This document shows positions 12,009 to 24,490 of a stretch of 64,000 nucleotides of DNA, piece after piece. A program made the position numbers and the translations under genes. Within the stretch, counting starts at the first letter, position 1; each line of letters opens with the position of its first letter. Source of the DNA: Clavelina lepadiformis (lineage: Eukaryota; Chordata; Ascidiacea; Aplousobranchia; Clavelinidae); assembly GCF_947623445.1 (NCBI RefSeq), contig NC_135241.1:7318501-7382500 (forward strand), read 5' to 3'. Below the pieces are notes generated by a model that worked only from the letters and a program-made list of their open reading frames with translations, had not been told where the DNA came from and did not search any database.

Positions 12009-14842
12009 TATGTTGCTTATACTCCAGGGTCCAGACGTCTGCTTGCAGCACGCAGACCTTCACTCTTTACGAAAGCAAATCATAATGAACGGAATGAGTC
12101 TAAATAAGTAGTTCAACTGTTCAAGTCACAGTGTGTTGTTAAACGTTTAAAACGGCCAACCACAAACTGTAGTCAAAACGTTCGGTATAGTGTCGTAAGT
12201 GGACAAGCCAGAAGCCACTCTGGCTTCAGCGCATTCAACGTGTAAATCTTTCGCCTTTTACTAAAGATTTCCGTGTGCCGGAGCATATAATGAGTCGAAG
12301 AAAATTTGTTCAGAGCCGCGGCAATGCTGTGGCCAAACCTTATGATCATCAACTGCAAAATTTGGAATCACATTTGTGAGTGGATGCCATCACAAAGACT
12401 TTCAAGGTGTTACCTGTTCAAAACGCTTTTATATCAGCCAACCGAACCGATCTACGTTTCCATCGCTCCACAAATTTGAGAATCTACCTGCTGAATATTC
12501 TTATCAATCTCCTTGATCGTGCAGCTTTGCGCAGAGGCGATACCGTAGCTGATGAGGAACTTCCGAGGCGCGGTTATTGCTAGTTGAAAACTATACCCAA
12601 TACCCCGCCCTTTCGGCTCTTACAGAGACGATTGAGGCAATATCTGAAGAATTCCGTGGAATTCCTATGTTGCTTATACTCCAGGGTCCAGACGTCTGCT
12701 TGCAGCACGCAGACCTTCACTCTTTACGAAAGCAAATCATAATGAACGGAATGAGTCTAAATAAGTAGTTCAACTGTTCAAGTCACAGTGTGTTGTTAAA
12801 CGTTTAAAACGGCCAACCACAAACTGTAGTCAAAACGTTCGGTATAGTGTCGTAAGTGGACAAGCCAGAAGCCACTCTGGCTTCAGCGCATTCAACGTGT
12901 AAATCTTTCGCCTTTTACTAAAGATTTCCGTGTGCCGGAGCATATAATGAGTCGAAGAAAATTTGTTCAGAGCCGCGGCAATGCTGTGGCCAAACCTTAT
13001 GATCATCAACTGCAAAATTTGGAATCACATTTGTGAGTGGATGCCATCACAAAGACTTTCAAGGTGTTACCTGTTCAAAACGCTTTTATATCAGCCAACC
13101 GAACCGATCTACGTTTCCATCGCTCCACAAATTTGAGAATCTACCTGCTGAATATTCTTATCAATCTCCTTGATCGTGCAGCTTTGCGCAGAGGCGATAC
13201 CGTAGCTGATGAGGAACTTCCGAGGCGCGGTTATTGCTAGTTGAAAACTATACCCAATACCCCGCCCTTTCGGCTCTTACAGAGACGATTGAGGCAATAT
13301 CTGAAGAATTCCGTGGAATTCCTATGTTGCTTATACTCCAGGGTCCAGACGTCTGCTTGCAGCACGCAGACCTTCACTCTTTACGAAAGCAAATCATAAT
13401 GAACGGAATGAGTCTAAATAAGTAGTTCAACTGTTCAAGTCACAGTGTGTTGTTAAACGTTTAAAACGGCCAACCACAAACTGTAGTCAAAACGTTCGGT
13501 ATAGTGTCGTAAGTGGACAAGCCAGAAGCCACTCTGGCTTCAGCGCATTCAACGTGTAAATCTTTCGCCTTTTACTAAAGATTTCCGTGTGCCGGAGCAT
13601 ATAATGAGTCGAAGAAAATTTGTTCAGAGCCGCGGCAATGCTGTGGCCAAACCTTATGATCATCAACTGCAAAATTTGGAATCACATTTGTGAGTGGATG
13701 CCATCACAAAGACTTTCAAGGTGTTACCTGTTCAAAACGCTTTTATATCAGCCAACCGAACCGATCTACGTTTCCATCGCTCCACAAATTTGAGAATCTA
13801 CCTGCTGAATATTCTTATCAATCTCCTTGATCGTGCAGCTTTGCGCAGAGGCGATACCGTAGCTGATGAGGAACTTCCGAGGCGCGGTTATTGCTAGTTG
13901 AAAACTATACCCAATACCCCGCCCTTTCGGCTCTTACAGAGACGATTGAGGCAATATCTGAAGAATTCCGTGGAATTCCTATGTTGCTTATACTCCAGGG
14001 TCCAGACGTCTGCTTGCAGCACGCAGACCTTCACTCTTTACGAAAGCAAATCATAATGAACGGAATGAGTCTAAATAAGTAGTTCAACTGTTCAAGTCAC
14101 AGTGTGTTGTTAAACGTTTAAAACGGCCAACCACAAACTGTAGTCAAAACGTTCGGTATAGTGTCGTAAGTGGACAAGCCAGAAGCCACTCTGGCTTCAG
14201 CGCATTCAACGTGTAAATCTTTCGCCTTTTACTAAAGATTTCCGTGTGCCGGAGCATATAATGAGTCGAAGAAAATTTGTTCAGAGCCGCGGCAATGCTG
14301 TGGCCAAACCTTATGATCATCAACTGCAAAATTTGGAATCACATTTGTGAGTGGATGCCATCACAAAGACTTTCAAGGTGTTACCTGTTCAAAACGCTTT
14401 TATATCAGCCAACCGAACCGATCTACGTTTCCATCGCTCCACAAATTTGAGAATCTACCTGCTGAATATTCTTATCAATCTCCTTGATCGTGCAGCTTTG
14501 CGCAGAGGCGATACCGTAGCTGATGAGGAACTTCCGAGGCGCGGTTATTGCTAGTTGAAAACTATACCCAATACCCCGCCCTTTCGGCTCTTACAGAGAC
14601 GATTGAGGCAATATCTGAAGAATTCCGTGGAATTCCTATGTTGCTTATACTCCAGGGTCCAGACGTCTGCTTGCAGCACGCAGACCTTCACTCTTTACGA
14701 AAGCAAATCATAATGAACGGAATGAGTCTAAATAAGTAGTTCAACTGTTCAAGTCACAGTGTGTTGTTAAACGTTTAAAACGGCCAACCACAAACTGTAG
14801 TCAAAACGTTCGGTATAGTGTCGTAAGTGGACAAGCCAGAAG

Positions 14843-14961
14843 CCACTCTGGCTTCAGCGCATTCAACGTGTAAATCTTTCGCCTTTTACTAAAGTTTTTG
14901 TGTGCCGGAGCATATAATGAGTCGAAGAAAATTTGTTCAGAGCCGCGGCAATGCTGTGGCC
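14843..14961 (+). pseudogene. U5: U5 snRNA copy with lesion at the loop I stem (likely defective)
   Basis: This 119 nt copy reads AAAGTTTTTGTG where others read AAAGATTTCCGTG: one base is missing and two C are changed to T at about 14895-14899. The 3' arm of the loop I stem is damaged. The lesion begins next to the point where the LINE 5' end joins in the two inserted U5 genes. It accounts for the single 656 bp unit in the array. Confidence 0.75.
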
Positions 14962-17900
14962 AAACCTTATGATCATCAACTGCAAAATTTGGAATCACAT
15001 TTGTGAGTGGATGCCATCACAAAGACTTTCAAGGTGTTACCTGTTCAAAACGCTTTTATATCAGCCAACCGAACCGATCTACGTTTCCATCGCTCCACAA
15101 ATTTGAGAATCTACCTGCTGAATATTCTTATCAATCTCCTTGATCGTGCAGCTTTGCGCAGAGGCGATACCGTAGCTGATGAGGAACTTCCGAGGCGCGG
15201 TTATTGCTAGTTGAAAACTATACCCAATACCCCGCCCTTTCGGCTCTTACAGAGACGATTGAGGCAATATCTGAAGAATTCCGTGGAATTCCTATGTTGC
15301 TTATACTCCAGGGTCCAGACGTCTGCTTGCAGCACGCAGACCTTCACTCTTTACGAAAGCAAATCATAATGAACGGAATGAGTCTAAATAAGTAGTTCAA
15401 CTGTTCAAGTCACAGTGTGTTGTTAAACGTTTAAAACGGCCAACCACAAACTGTAGTCAAAACGTTCGGTATAGTGTCGTAAGTGGACAAGCCAGAAGCC
15501 ACTCTGGCTTCAGCGCATTCAACGTGTAAATCTTTCGCCTTTTACTAAAGATTTCCGTGTGCCGGAGCATATAATGAGTCGAAGAAAATTTGTTCAGAGC
15601 CGCGGCAATGCTGTGGCCAAACCTTATGATCATCAACTGCAAAATTTGGAATCACATTTGTGAGTGGATGCCATCACAAAGACTTTCAAGGTGTTACCTG
15701 TTCAAAACGCTTTTATATCAGCCAACCGAACCGATCTACGTTTCCATCGCTCCACAAATTTGAGAATCTACCTGCTGAATATTCTTATCAATCTCCTTGA
15801 TCGTGCAGCTTTGCGCAGAGGCGATACCGTAGCTGATGAGGAACTTCCGAGGCGCGGTTATTGCTAGTTGAAAACTATACCCAATACCCCGCCCTTTCGG
15901 CTCTTACAGAGACGATTGAGGCAATATCTGAAGAATTCCGTGGAATTCCTATGTTGCTTATACTCCAGGGTCCAGACGTCTGCTTGCAGCACGCAGACCT
16001 TCACTCTTTACGAAAGCAAATCATAATGAACGGAATGAGTCTAAATAAGTAGTTCAACTGTTCAAGTCACAGTGTGTTGTTAAACGTTTAAAACGGCCAA
16101 CCACAAACTGTAGTCAAAACGTTCGGTATAGTGTCGTAAGTGGACAAGCCAGAAGCCACTCTGGCTTCAGCGCATTCAACGTGTAAATCTTTCGCCTTTT
16201 ACTAAAGATTTCCGTGTGCCGGAGCATATAATGAGTCGAAGAAAATTTGTTCAGAGCCGCGGCAATGCTGTGGCCAAACCTTATGATCATCAACTGCAAA
16301 ATTTGGAATCACATTTGTGAGTGGATGCCATCACAAAGACTTTCAAGGTGTTACCTGTTCAAAACGCTTTTATATCAGCCAACCGAACCGATCTACGTTT
16401 CCATCGCTCCACAAATTTGAGAATCTACCTGCTGAATATTCTTATCAATCTCCTTGATCGTGCAGCTTTGCGCAGAGGCGATACCGTAGCTGATGAGGAA
16501 CTTCCGAGGCGCGGTTATTGCTAGTTGAAAACTATACCCAATACCCCGCCCTTTCGGCTCTTACAGAGACGATTGAGGCAATATCTGAAGAATTCCGTGG
16601 AATTCCTATGTTGCTTATACTCCAGGGTCCAGACGTCTGCTTGCAGCACGCAGACCTTCACTCTTTACGAAAGCAAATCATAATGAAAGGAATGAGTCTA
16701 AATAAGTAGTTCAACTGTTCAAGTCACAGTGTGTTGTTAAACGTTTAAAACGGCCAACCACAAACTGTAGTCAAAACGTTCGGTATAGTGTCGTAAGTGG
16801 ACAAGCCAGAAGCCACTCTGGCTTCAGCGCATTCAACGTGTAAATCTTTCGCCTTTTACTAAAGATTTCCGTGTGCCGGAGCATATAATGAGTCGAAGAA
16901 AATTTGTTCAGAGCCGCGGCAATGCTGTGGCCAAACCTTATGATCATCAACTGCAAAATTTGGAATCACATTTGTGAGTGGATGCCATCACAAAGACTTT
17001 CAAGGTGTTACCTGTTCAAAACGCTTTTATATCAGCCAACCGAACCGATCTACGTTTCCATCGCTCCACAAATTTGAGAATCTACCTGCTGAATATTCTT
17101 ATCAATCTCCTTGATCGTGCAGCTTTGCGCAGAGGCGATACCGTAGCTGATGAGGAACTTCCGAGGCGCGGTTATTGCTAGTTGAAAACTATACCCAATA
17201 CCCCGCCCTTTCGGCTCTTACAGAGACGATTGAGGCAATATCTGAAGAATTCCGTGGAATTCCTATGTTGCTTATACTCCAGGGTCCAGACGTCTGCTTG
17301 CAGCACGCAGACCTTCACTCTTTACGAAAGCAAATCATAATGAACGGAATGAGTCTAAATAAGTAGTTCAACTGTTCAAGTCACAGTGTGTTGTTAAACG
17401 TTTAAAACGGCCAACCACAAACTGTAGTCAAAACGTTCGGTATAGTGTCGTAAGTGGACAAGCCAGAAGCCACTCTGGCTTCAGCGCATTCAACGTGTAA
17501 ATCTTTCGCCTTTTACTAAAGATTTCCGTGTGCCGGAGCATATAATGAGTCGAAGAAAATTTGTTCAGAGCCGCGGCAATGCTGTGGCCAAACCTTATGA
17601 TCATCAACTGCAAAATTTGGAATCACATTTGTGAGTGGATGCCATCACAAAGACTTTCAAGGTGTTACCTGTTCAAAACGCTTTTATATCAGCCAACCGA
17701 ACCGATCTACGTTTCCATCGCTCCACAAATTTGAGAATCTACCTGCTGAATATTCTTATCAATCTCCTTGATCGTGCAGCTTTGCGCAGAGGCGATACCG
17801 TAGCTGATGAGGAACTTCCGAGGCGCGGTTATTGCTAGTTGAAAACTATACCCAATACCCCGCCCTTTCGGCTCTTACAGAGACGATTGAGGCAATATCT

Positions 17901-18434
17901 GAAGAATTCCGTGGAATTCCTATGTTGCTTATACTCCAGGGTCCAGACGTCTGCTTGCAGCACGCAGACCTTCACTCTTTACGAAAGCAAATCATAATGA
18001 ACGGAATGAGTCTAAATAAGTAGTTCAACTGTTCAAGTCACAGTGTGTTGTTAAACGTTTAAAACGGCCAACCACAAACTGTAGTCAAAACGTTCGGTAT
18101 AGTGTCGTAAGTGGACAAGCCAGAAGCCACTCTGGCTTCAGCGCATTCAACGTGTAAATCTTTCGCCTTTTACTAAAGATTTCCGTGTGCCGGAGCATAT
18201 AATGAGTCGAAGAAAATTTGTTCAGAGCCGCGGCAATGCTGTGGCCAAACCTTATGATCATCAACTGCAAAATTTGGAATCACATTTGTGAGTGGATGCC
18301 ATCACAAAGACTTTCAAGGTGTTACCTGTTCAAAACGCTTTTATATCAGCCAACCGAACCGATCTACGTTTCCATCGCTCCACAAATTTGAGAATCTACC
18401 TGCTGAATATTCTTATCAATCTCCTTGATCGTGC

Positions 18435-18577
18435 AGCTTTGCGCAGAGGCGATACCGTAGCTGGTGAGGAACTTCCGAGGCGCGGTTATTGCTAGTTGAA
18501 AACTATACCCAATACCCCGCCCTTTCGGCTCTTACAGAGACGATTGAGGCAATATCTGAAGAATTCCGTGGAATTCC
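18435..18577 (+). ncRNA. U4: U4 snRNA variant A30G
   Basis: Fourth A30G copy. The preceding spacer has the common TTTGTG form, like the copy at 5953. Confidence 0.9.
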
Positions 18578-20405
18578 TATGTTGCTTATACTCCAGGGTC
18601 CAGACGTCTGCTTGCAGCACGCAGACCTTCACTCTTTACGAAAGCAAATCATAATGAACGGAATGAGTCTAAATAAGTAGTTCAACTGTTCAAGTCACAG
18701 TGTGTTGTTAAACGTTTAAAACGGCCAACCACAAACTGTAGTCAAAACGTTCGGTATAGTGTCGTAAGTGGACAAGCCAGAAGCCACTCTGGCTTCAGCG
18801 CATTCAACGTGTAAATCTTTCGCCTTTTACTAAAGATTTCCGTGTGCCGGAGCATATAATGAGTCGAAGAAAATTTGTTCAGAGCCGCGGCAATGCTGTG
18901 GCCAAACCTTATGATCATCAACTGCAAAATTTGGAATCACATTTGTGAGTGGATGCCATCACAAAGACTTTCAAGGTGTTACCTGTTCAAAACGCTTTTA
19001 TATCAGCCAACCGAACCGATCTACGTTTCCATCGCTCCACAAATTTGAGAATCTACCTGCTGAATATTCTTATCAATCTCCTTGATCGTGCAGCTTTGCG
19101 CAGAGGCGATACCGTAGCTGATGAGGAACTTCCGAGGCGCGGTTATTGCTAGTTGAAAACTATACCCAATACCCCGCCCTTTCGGCTCTTACAGAGACGA
19201 TTGAGGCAATATCTGAAGAATTCCGTGGAATTCCTATGTTGCTTATACTCCAGGGTCCAGACGTCTGCTTGCAGCACGCAGACCTTCACTCTTTACGAAA
19301 GCAAATCATAATGAACGGAATGAGTCTAAATAAGTAGTTCAACTGTTCAAGTCACAGTGTGTTGTTAAACGTTTAAAACGGCCAACCACAAACTGTAGTC
19401 AAAACGTTCGGTATAGTGTCGTAAGTGGACAAGCCAGAAGCCACTCTGGCTTCAGCGCATTCAACGTGTAAATCTTTCGCCTTTTACTAAAGATTTCCGT
19501 GTGCCGGAGCATATAATGAGTCGAAGAAAATTTGTTCAGAGCCGCGGCAATGCTGTGGCCAAACCTTATGATCATCAACTGCAAAATTTGGAATCACATT
19601 TGTGAGTGGATGCCATCACAAAGACTTTCAAGGTGTTACCTGTTCAAAACGCTTTTATATCAGCCAACCGAACCGATCTACGTTTCCATCGCTCCACAAA
19701 TTTGAGAATCTACCTGCTGAATATTCTTATCAATCTCCTTGATCGTGCAGCTTTGCGCAGAGGCGATACCGTAGCTGATGAGGAACTTCCGAGGCGCGGT
19801 TATTGCTAGTTGAAAACTATACCCAATACCCCGCCCTTTCGGCTCTTACAGAGACGATTGAGGCAATATCTGAAGAATTCCGTGGAATTCCTATGTTGCT
19901 TATACTCCAGGGTCCAGACGTCTGCTTGCAGCACGCAGACCTTCACTCTTTACGAAAGCAAATCATAATGAACGGAATGAGTCTAAATAAGTAGTTCAAC
20001 TGTTCAAGTCACAGTGTGTTGTTAAACGTTTAAAACGGCCAACCACAAACTGTAGTCAAAACGTTCGGTATAGTGTCGTAAGTGGACAAGCCAGAAGCCA
20101 CTCTGGCTTCAGCGCATTCAACGTGTAAATCTTTCGCCTTTTACTAAAGATTTCCGTGTGCCGGAGCATATAATGAGTCGAAGAAAATTTGTTCAGAGCC
20201 GCGGCAATGCTGTGGCCAAACCTTATGATCATCAACTGCAAAATTTGGAATCACATTTGTGAGTGGATGCCATCACAAAGACTTTCAAGGTGTTACCTGT
20301 TCAAAACGCTTTTATATCAGCCAACCGAACCGATCTACGTTTCCATCGCTCCACAAATTTGAGAATCTACCTGCTGAATATTCTTATCAATCTCCTTGAT
20401 CGTGC

Positions 20406-20548
20406 AGCTTTGCGCAGAGGCGATACCGTAGCTGATGAGGAACTTCCGAGGCGCGGTTATTGCTAGTTGAAAACTATACCCAATACCCCGCCCTTTCGGC
20501 TCTTACAGAGACGATTGAGGCAATATCTGAAGAATTCCGTGGAACTCC
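20406..20548 (+). ncRNA. U4: U4 snRNA variant with weakened 3' hairpin
   Basis: T140 is changed to C (20545), which turns an A-U pair of the GAATTC/GAATTC terminal hairpin into A-C. This may reduce 3' end stability. Confidence 0.85.
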
Positions 20549-23500
20549 TATGTTGCTTATACTCCAGGGTCCAGACGTCTGCTTGCAGCACGCAGACCTT
20601 CACTCTTTACGAAAGCAAATCATAATGAACGGAATGAGTCTAAATAAGTAGTTCAACTGTTCAAGTCACAGTGTGTTGTTAAACGTTTAAAACGGCCAAC
20701 CACAAACTGTAGTCAAAACGTTCGGTATAGTGTCGTAAGTGGACAAGCCAGAAGCCACTCTGGCTTCAGCGCATTCAACGTGTAAATCTTTCGCCTTTTA
20801 CTAAAGATTTCCGTGTGCCGGAGCATATAATGAGTCGAAGAAAATTTGTTCAGAGCCGCGGCAATGCTGTGGCCAAACCTTATGATCATCAACTGCAAAA
20901 TTTGGAATCACATTTGTGAGTGGATGCCATCACAAAGACTTTCAAGGTGTTACCTGTTCAAAACGCTTTTATATCAGCCAACCGAACCGATCTACGTTTC
21001 CATCGCTCCACAAATTTGAGAATCTACCTGCTGAATATTCTTATCAATCTCCTTGATCGTGCAGCTTTGCGCAGAGGCGATACCGTAGCTGATGAGGAAC
21101 TTCCGAGGCGCGGTTATTGCTAGTTGAAAACTATACCCAATACCCCGCCCTTTCGGCTCTTACAGAGACGATTGAGGCAATATCTGAAGAATTCCGTGGA
21201 ATTCCTATGTTGCTTATACTCCAGGGTCCAGACGTCTGCTTGCAGCACGCAGACCTTCACTCTTTACGAAAGCAAATCATAATGAACGGAATGAGTCTAA
21301 ATAAGTAGTTCAACTGTTCAAGTCACAGTGTGTTGTTAAACGTTTAAAACGGCCAACCACAAACTGTAGTCAAAACGTTCGGTATAGTGTCGTAAGTGGA
21401 CAAGCCAGAAGCCACTCTGGCTTCAGCGCATTCAACGTGTAAATCTTTCGCCTTTTACTAAAGATTTCCGTGTGCCGGAGCATATAATGAGTCGAAGAAA
21501 ATTTGTTCAGAGCCGCGGCAATGCTGTGGCCAAACCTTATGATCATCAACTGCAAAATTTGGAATCACATTTGTGAGTGGATGCCATCACAAAGACTTTC
21601 AAGGTGTTACCTGTTCAAAACGCTTTTATATCAGCCAACCGAACCGATCTACGTTTCCATCGCTCCACAAATTTGAGAATCTACCTGCTGAATATTCTTA
21701 TCAATCTCCTTGATCGTGCAGCTTTGCGCAGAGGCGATACCGTAGCTGATGAGGAACTTCCGAGGCGCGGTTATTGCTAGTTGAAAACTATACCCAATAC
21801 CCCGCCCTTTCGGCTCTTACAGAGACGATTGAGGCAATATCTGAAGAATTCCGTGGAATTCCTATGTTGCTTATACTCCAGGGTCCAGACGTCTGCTTGC
21901 AGCACGCAGACCTTCACTCTTTACGAAAGCAAATCATAATGAACGGAATGAGTCTAAATAAGTAGTTCAACTGTTCAAGTCACAGTGTGTTGTTAAACGT
22001 TTAAAACGGCCAACCACAAACTGTAGTCAAAACGTTCGGTATAGTGTCGTAAGTGGACAAGCCAGAAGCCACTCTGGCTTCAGCGCATTCAACGTGTAAA
22101 TCTTTCGCCTTTTACTAAAGATTTCCGTGTGCCGGAGCATATAATGAGTCGAAGAAAATTTGTTCAGAGCCGCGGCAATGCTGTGGCCAAACCTTATGAT
22201 CATCAACTGCAAAATTTGGAATCACATTTGTGAGTGGATGCCATCACAAAGACTTTCAAGGTGTTACCTGTTCAAAACGCTTTTATATCAGCCAACCGAA
22301 CCGATCTACGTTTCCATCGCTCCACAAATTTGAGAATCTACCTGCTGAATATTCTTATCAATCTCCTTGATCGTGCAGCTTTGCGCAGAGGCGATACCGT
22401 AGCTGATGAGGAACTTCCGAGGCGCGGTTATTGCTAGTTGAAAACTATACCCAATACCCCGCCCTTTCGGCTCTTACAGAGACGATTGAGGCAATATCTG
22501 AAGAATTCCGTGGAATTCCTATGTTGCTTATACTCCAGGGTCCAGACGTCTGCTTGCAGCACGCAGACCTTCACTCTTTACGAAAGCAAATCATAATGAA
22601 CGGAATGAGTCTAAATAAGTAGTTCAACTGTTCAAGTCACAGTGTGTTGTTAAACGTTTAAAACGGCCAACCACAAACTGTAGTCAAAACGTTCGGTATA
22701 GTGTCGTAAGTGGACAAGCCAGAAGCCACTCTGGCTTCAGCGCATTCAACGTGTAAATCTTTCGCCTTTTACTAAAGATTTCCGTGTGCCGGAGCATATA
22801 ATGAGTCGAAGAAAATTTGTTCAGAGCCGCGGCAATGCTGTGGCCAAACCTTATGATCATCAACTGCAAAATTTGGAATCACATTTGTGAGTGGATGCCA
22901 TCACAAAGACTTTCAAGGTGTTACCTGTTCAAAACGCTTTTATATCAGCCAACCGAACCGATCTACGTTTCCATCGCTCCACAAATTTGAGAATCTACCT
23001 GCTGAATATTCTTATCAATCTCCTTGATCGTGCAGCTTTGCGCAGAGGCGATACCGTAGCTGATGAGGAACTTCCGAGGCGCGGTTATTGCTAGTTGAAA
23101 ACTATACCCAATACCCCGCCCTTTCGGCTCTTACAGAGACGATTGAGGCAATATCTGAAGAATTCCGTGGAATTCCTATGTTGCTTATACTCCAGGGTCC
23201 AGACGTCTGCTTGCAGCACGCAGACCTTCACTCTTTACGAAAGCAAATCATAATGAACGGAATGAGTCTAAATAAGTAGTTCAACTGTTCAAGTCACAGT
23301 GTGTTGTTAAACGTTTAAAACGGCCAACCACAAACTGTAGTCAAAACGTTCGGTATAGTGTCGTAAGTGGACAAGCCAGAAGCCACTCTGGCTTCAGCGC
23401 ATTCAACGTGTAAATCTTTCGCCTTTTACTAAAGATTTCCGTGTGCCGGAGCATATAATGAGTCGAAGAAAATTTGTTCAGAGCCGCGGCAATGCTGTGG

Positions 23501-24347
23501 CCAAACCTTATGATCATCAACTGCAAAATTTGGAATCACATTTGTGAGTGGATGCCATCACAAAGACTTTCAAGGTGTTACCTGTTCAAAACGCTTTTAT
23601 ATCAGCCAACCGAACCGATCTACGTTTCCATCGCTCCACAAATTTGAGAATCTACCTGCTGAATATTCTTATCAATCTCCTTGATCGTGCAGCTTTGCGC
23701 AGAGGCGATACCGTAGCTGATGAGGAACTTCCGAGGCGCGGTTATTGCTAGTTGAAAACTATACCCAATACCCCGCCCTTTCGGCTCTTACAGAGACGAT
23801 TGAGGCAATATCTGAAGAATTCCGTGGAATTCCTATGTTGCTTATACTCCAGGGTCCAGACGTCTGCTTGCAGCACGCAGACCTTCACTCTTTACGAAAG
23901 CAAATCATAATGAACGGAATGAGTCTAAATAAGTAGTTCAACTGTTCAAGTCACAGTGTGTTGTTAAACGTTTAAAACGGCCAACCACAAACTGTAGTCA
24001 AAACGTTCGGTATAGTGTCGTAAGTGGACAAGCCAGAAGCCACTCTGGCTTCAGCGCATTCAACGTGTAAATCTTTCGCCTTTTACTAAAGATTTCCGTG
24101 TGCCGGAGCATATAATGAGTCGAAGAAAATTTGTTCAGAGCCGCGGCAATGCTGTGGCCAAACCTTATGATCATCAACTGCAAAATTTGGAATCACATTT
24201 GTGAGTGGATGCCATCACAAAGACTTTCAAGGTGTTACCTGTTCAAAACGCTTTTATATCAGCCAACCGAACCGATCTACGTTTCCATCGCTCCACAAAT
24301 TTGAGAATCTACCTGCTGAATATTCTTATCAATCTCCTTGATCGTGC

Positions 24348-24490
24348 AGCTTTGCGCAGAGGCGATACCGTAGCTGATGAGGAACTTCCGAGGCGCGGTT
24401 ATTGCTAGTTGAAAACTTTACCCAATACCCCGCCCTTTCGGCTCTTACAGAGACGATTGAGGCAATATCTGAAGAATTCCGTGGAATTCC
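24348..24490 (+). ncRNA. U4: U4 snRNA variant A71T
   Basis: A71 to T (24418) in the single-stranded stretch after GTTGAAAACT. The same change is in the U4 at 30261, nine units away. The spacer of this unit also has a G at 24610, shared with units at about 36.4 and 37.1 kb. Confidence 0.85.
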
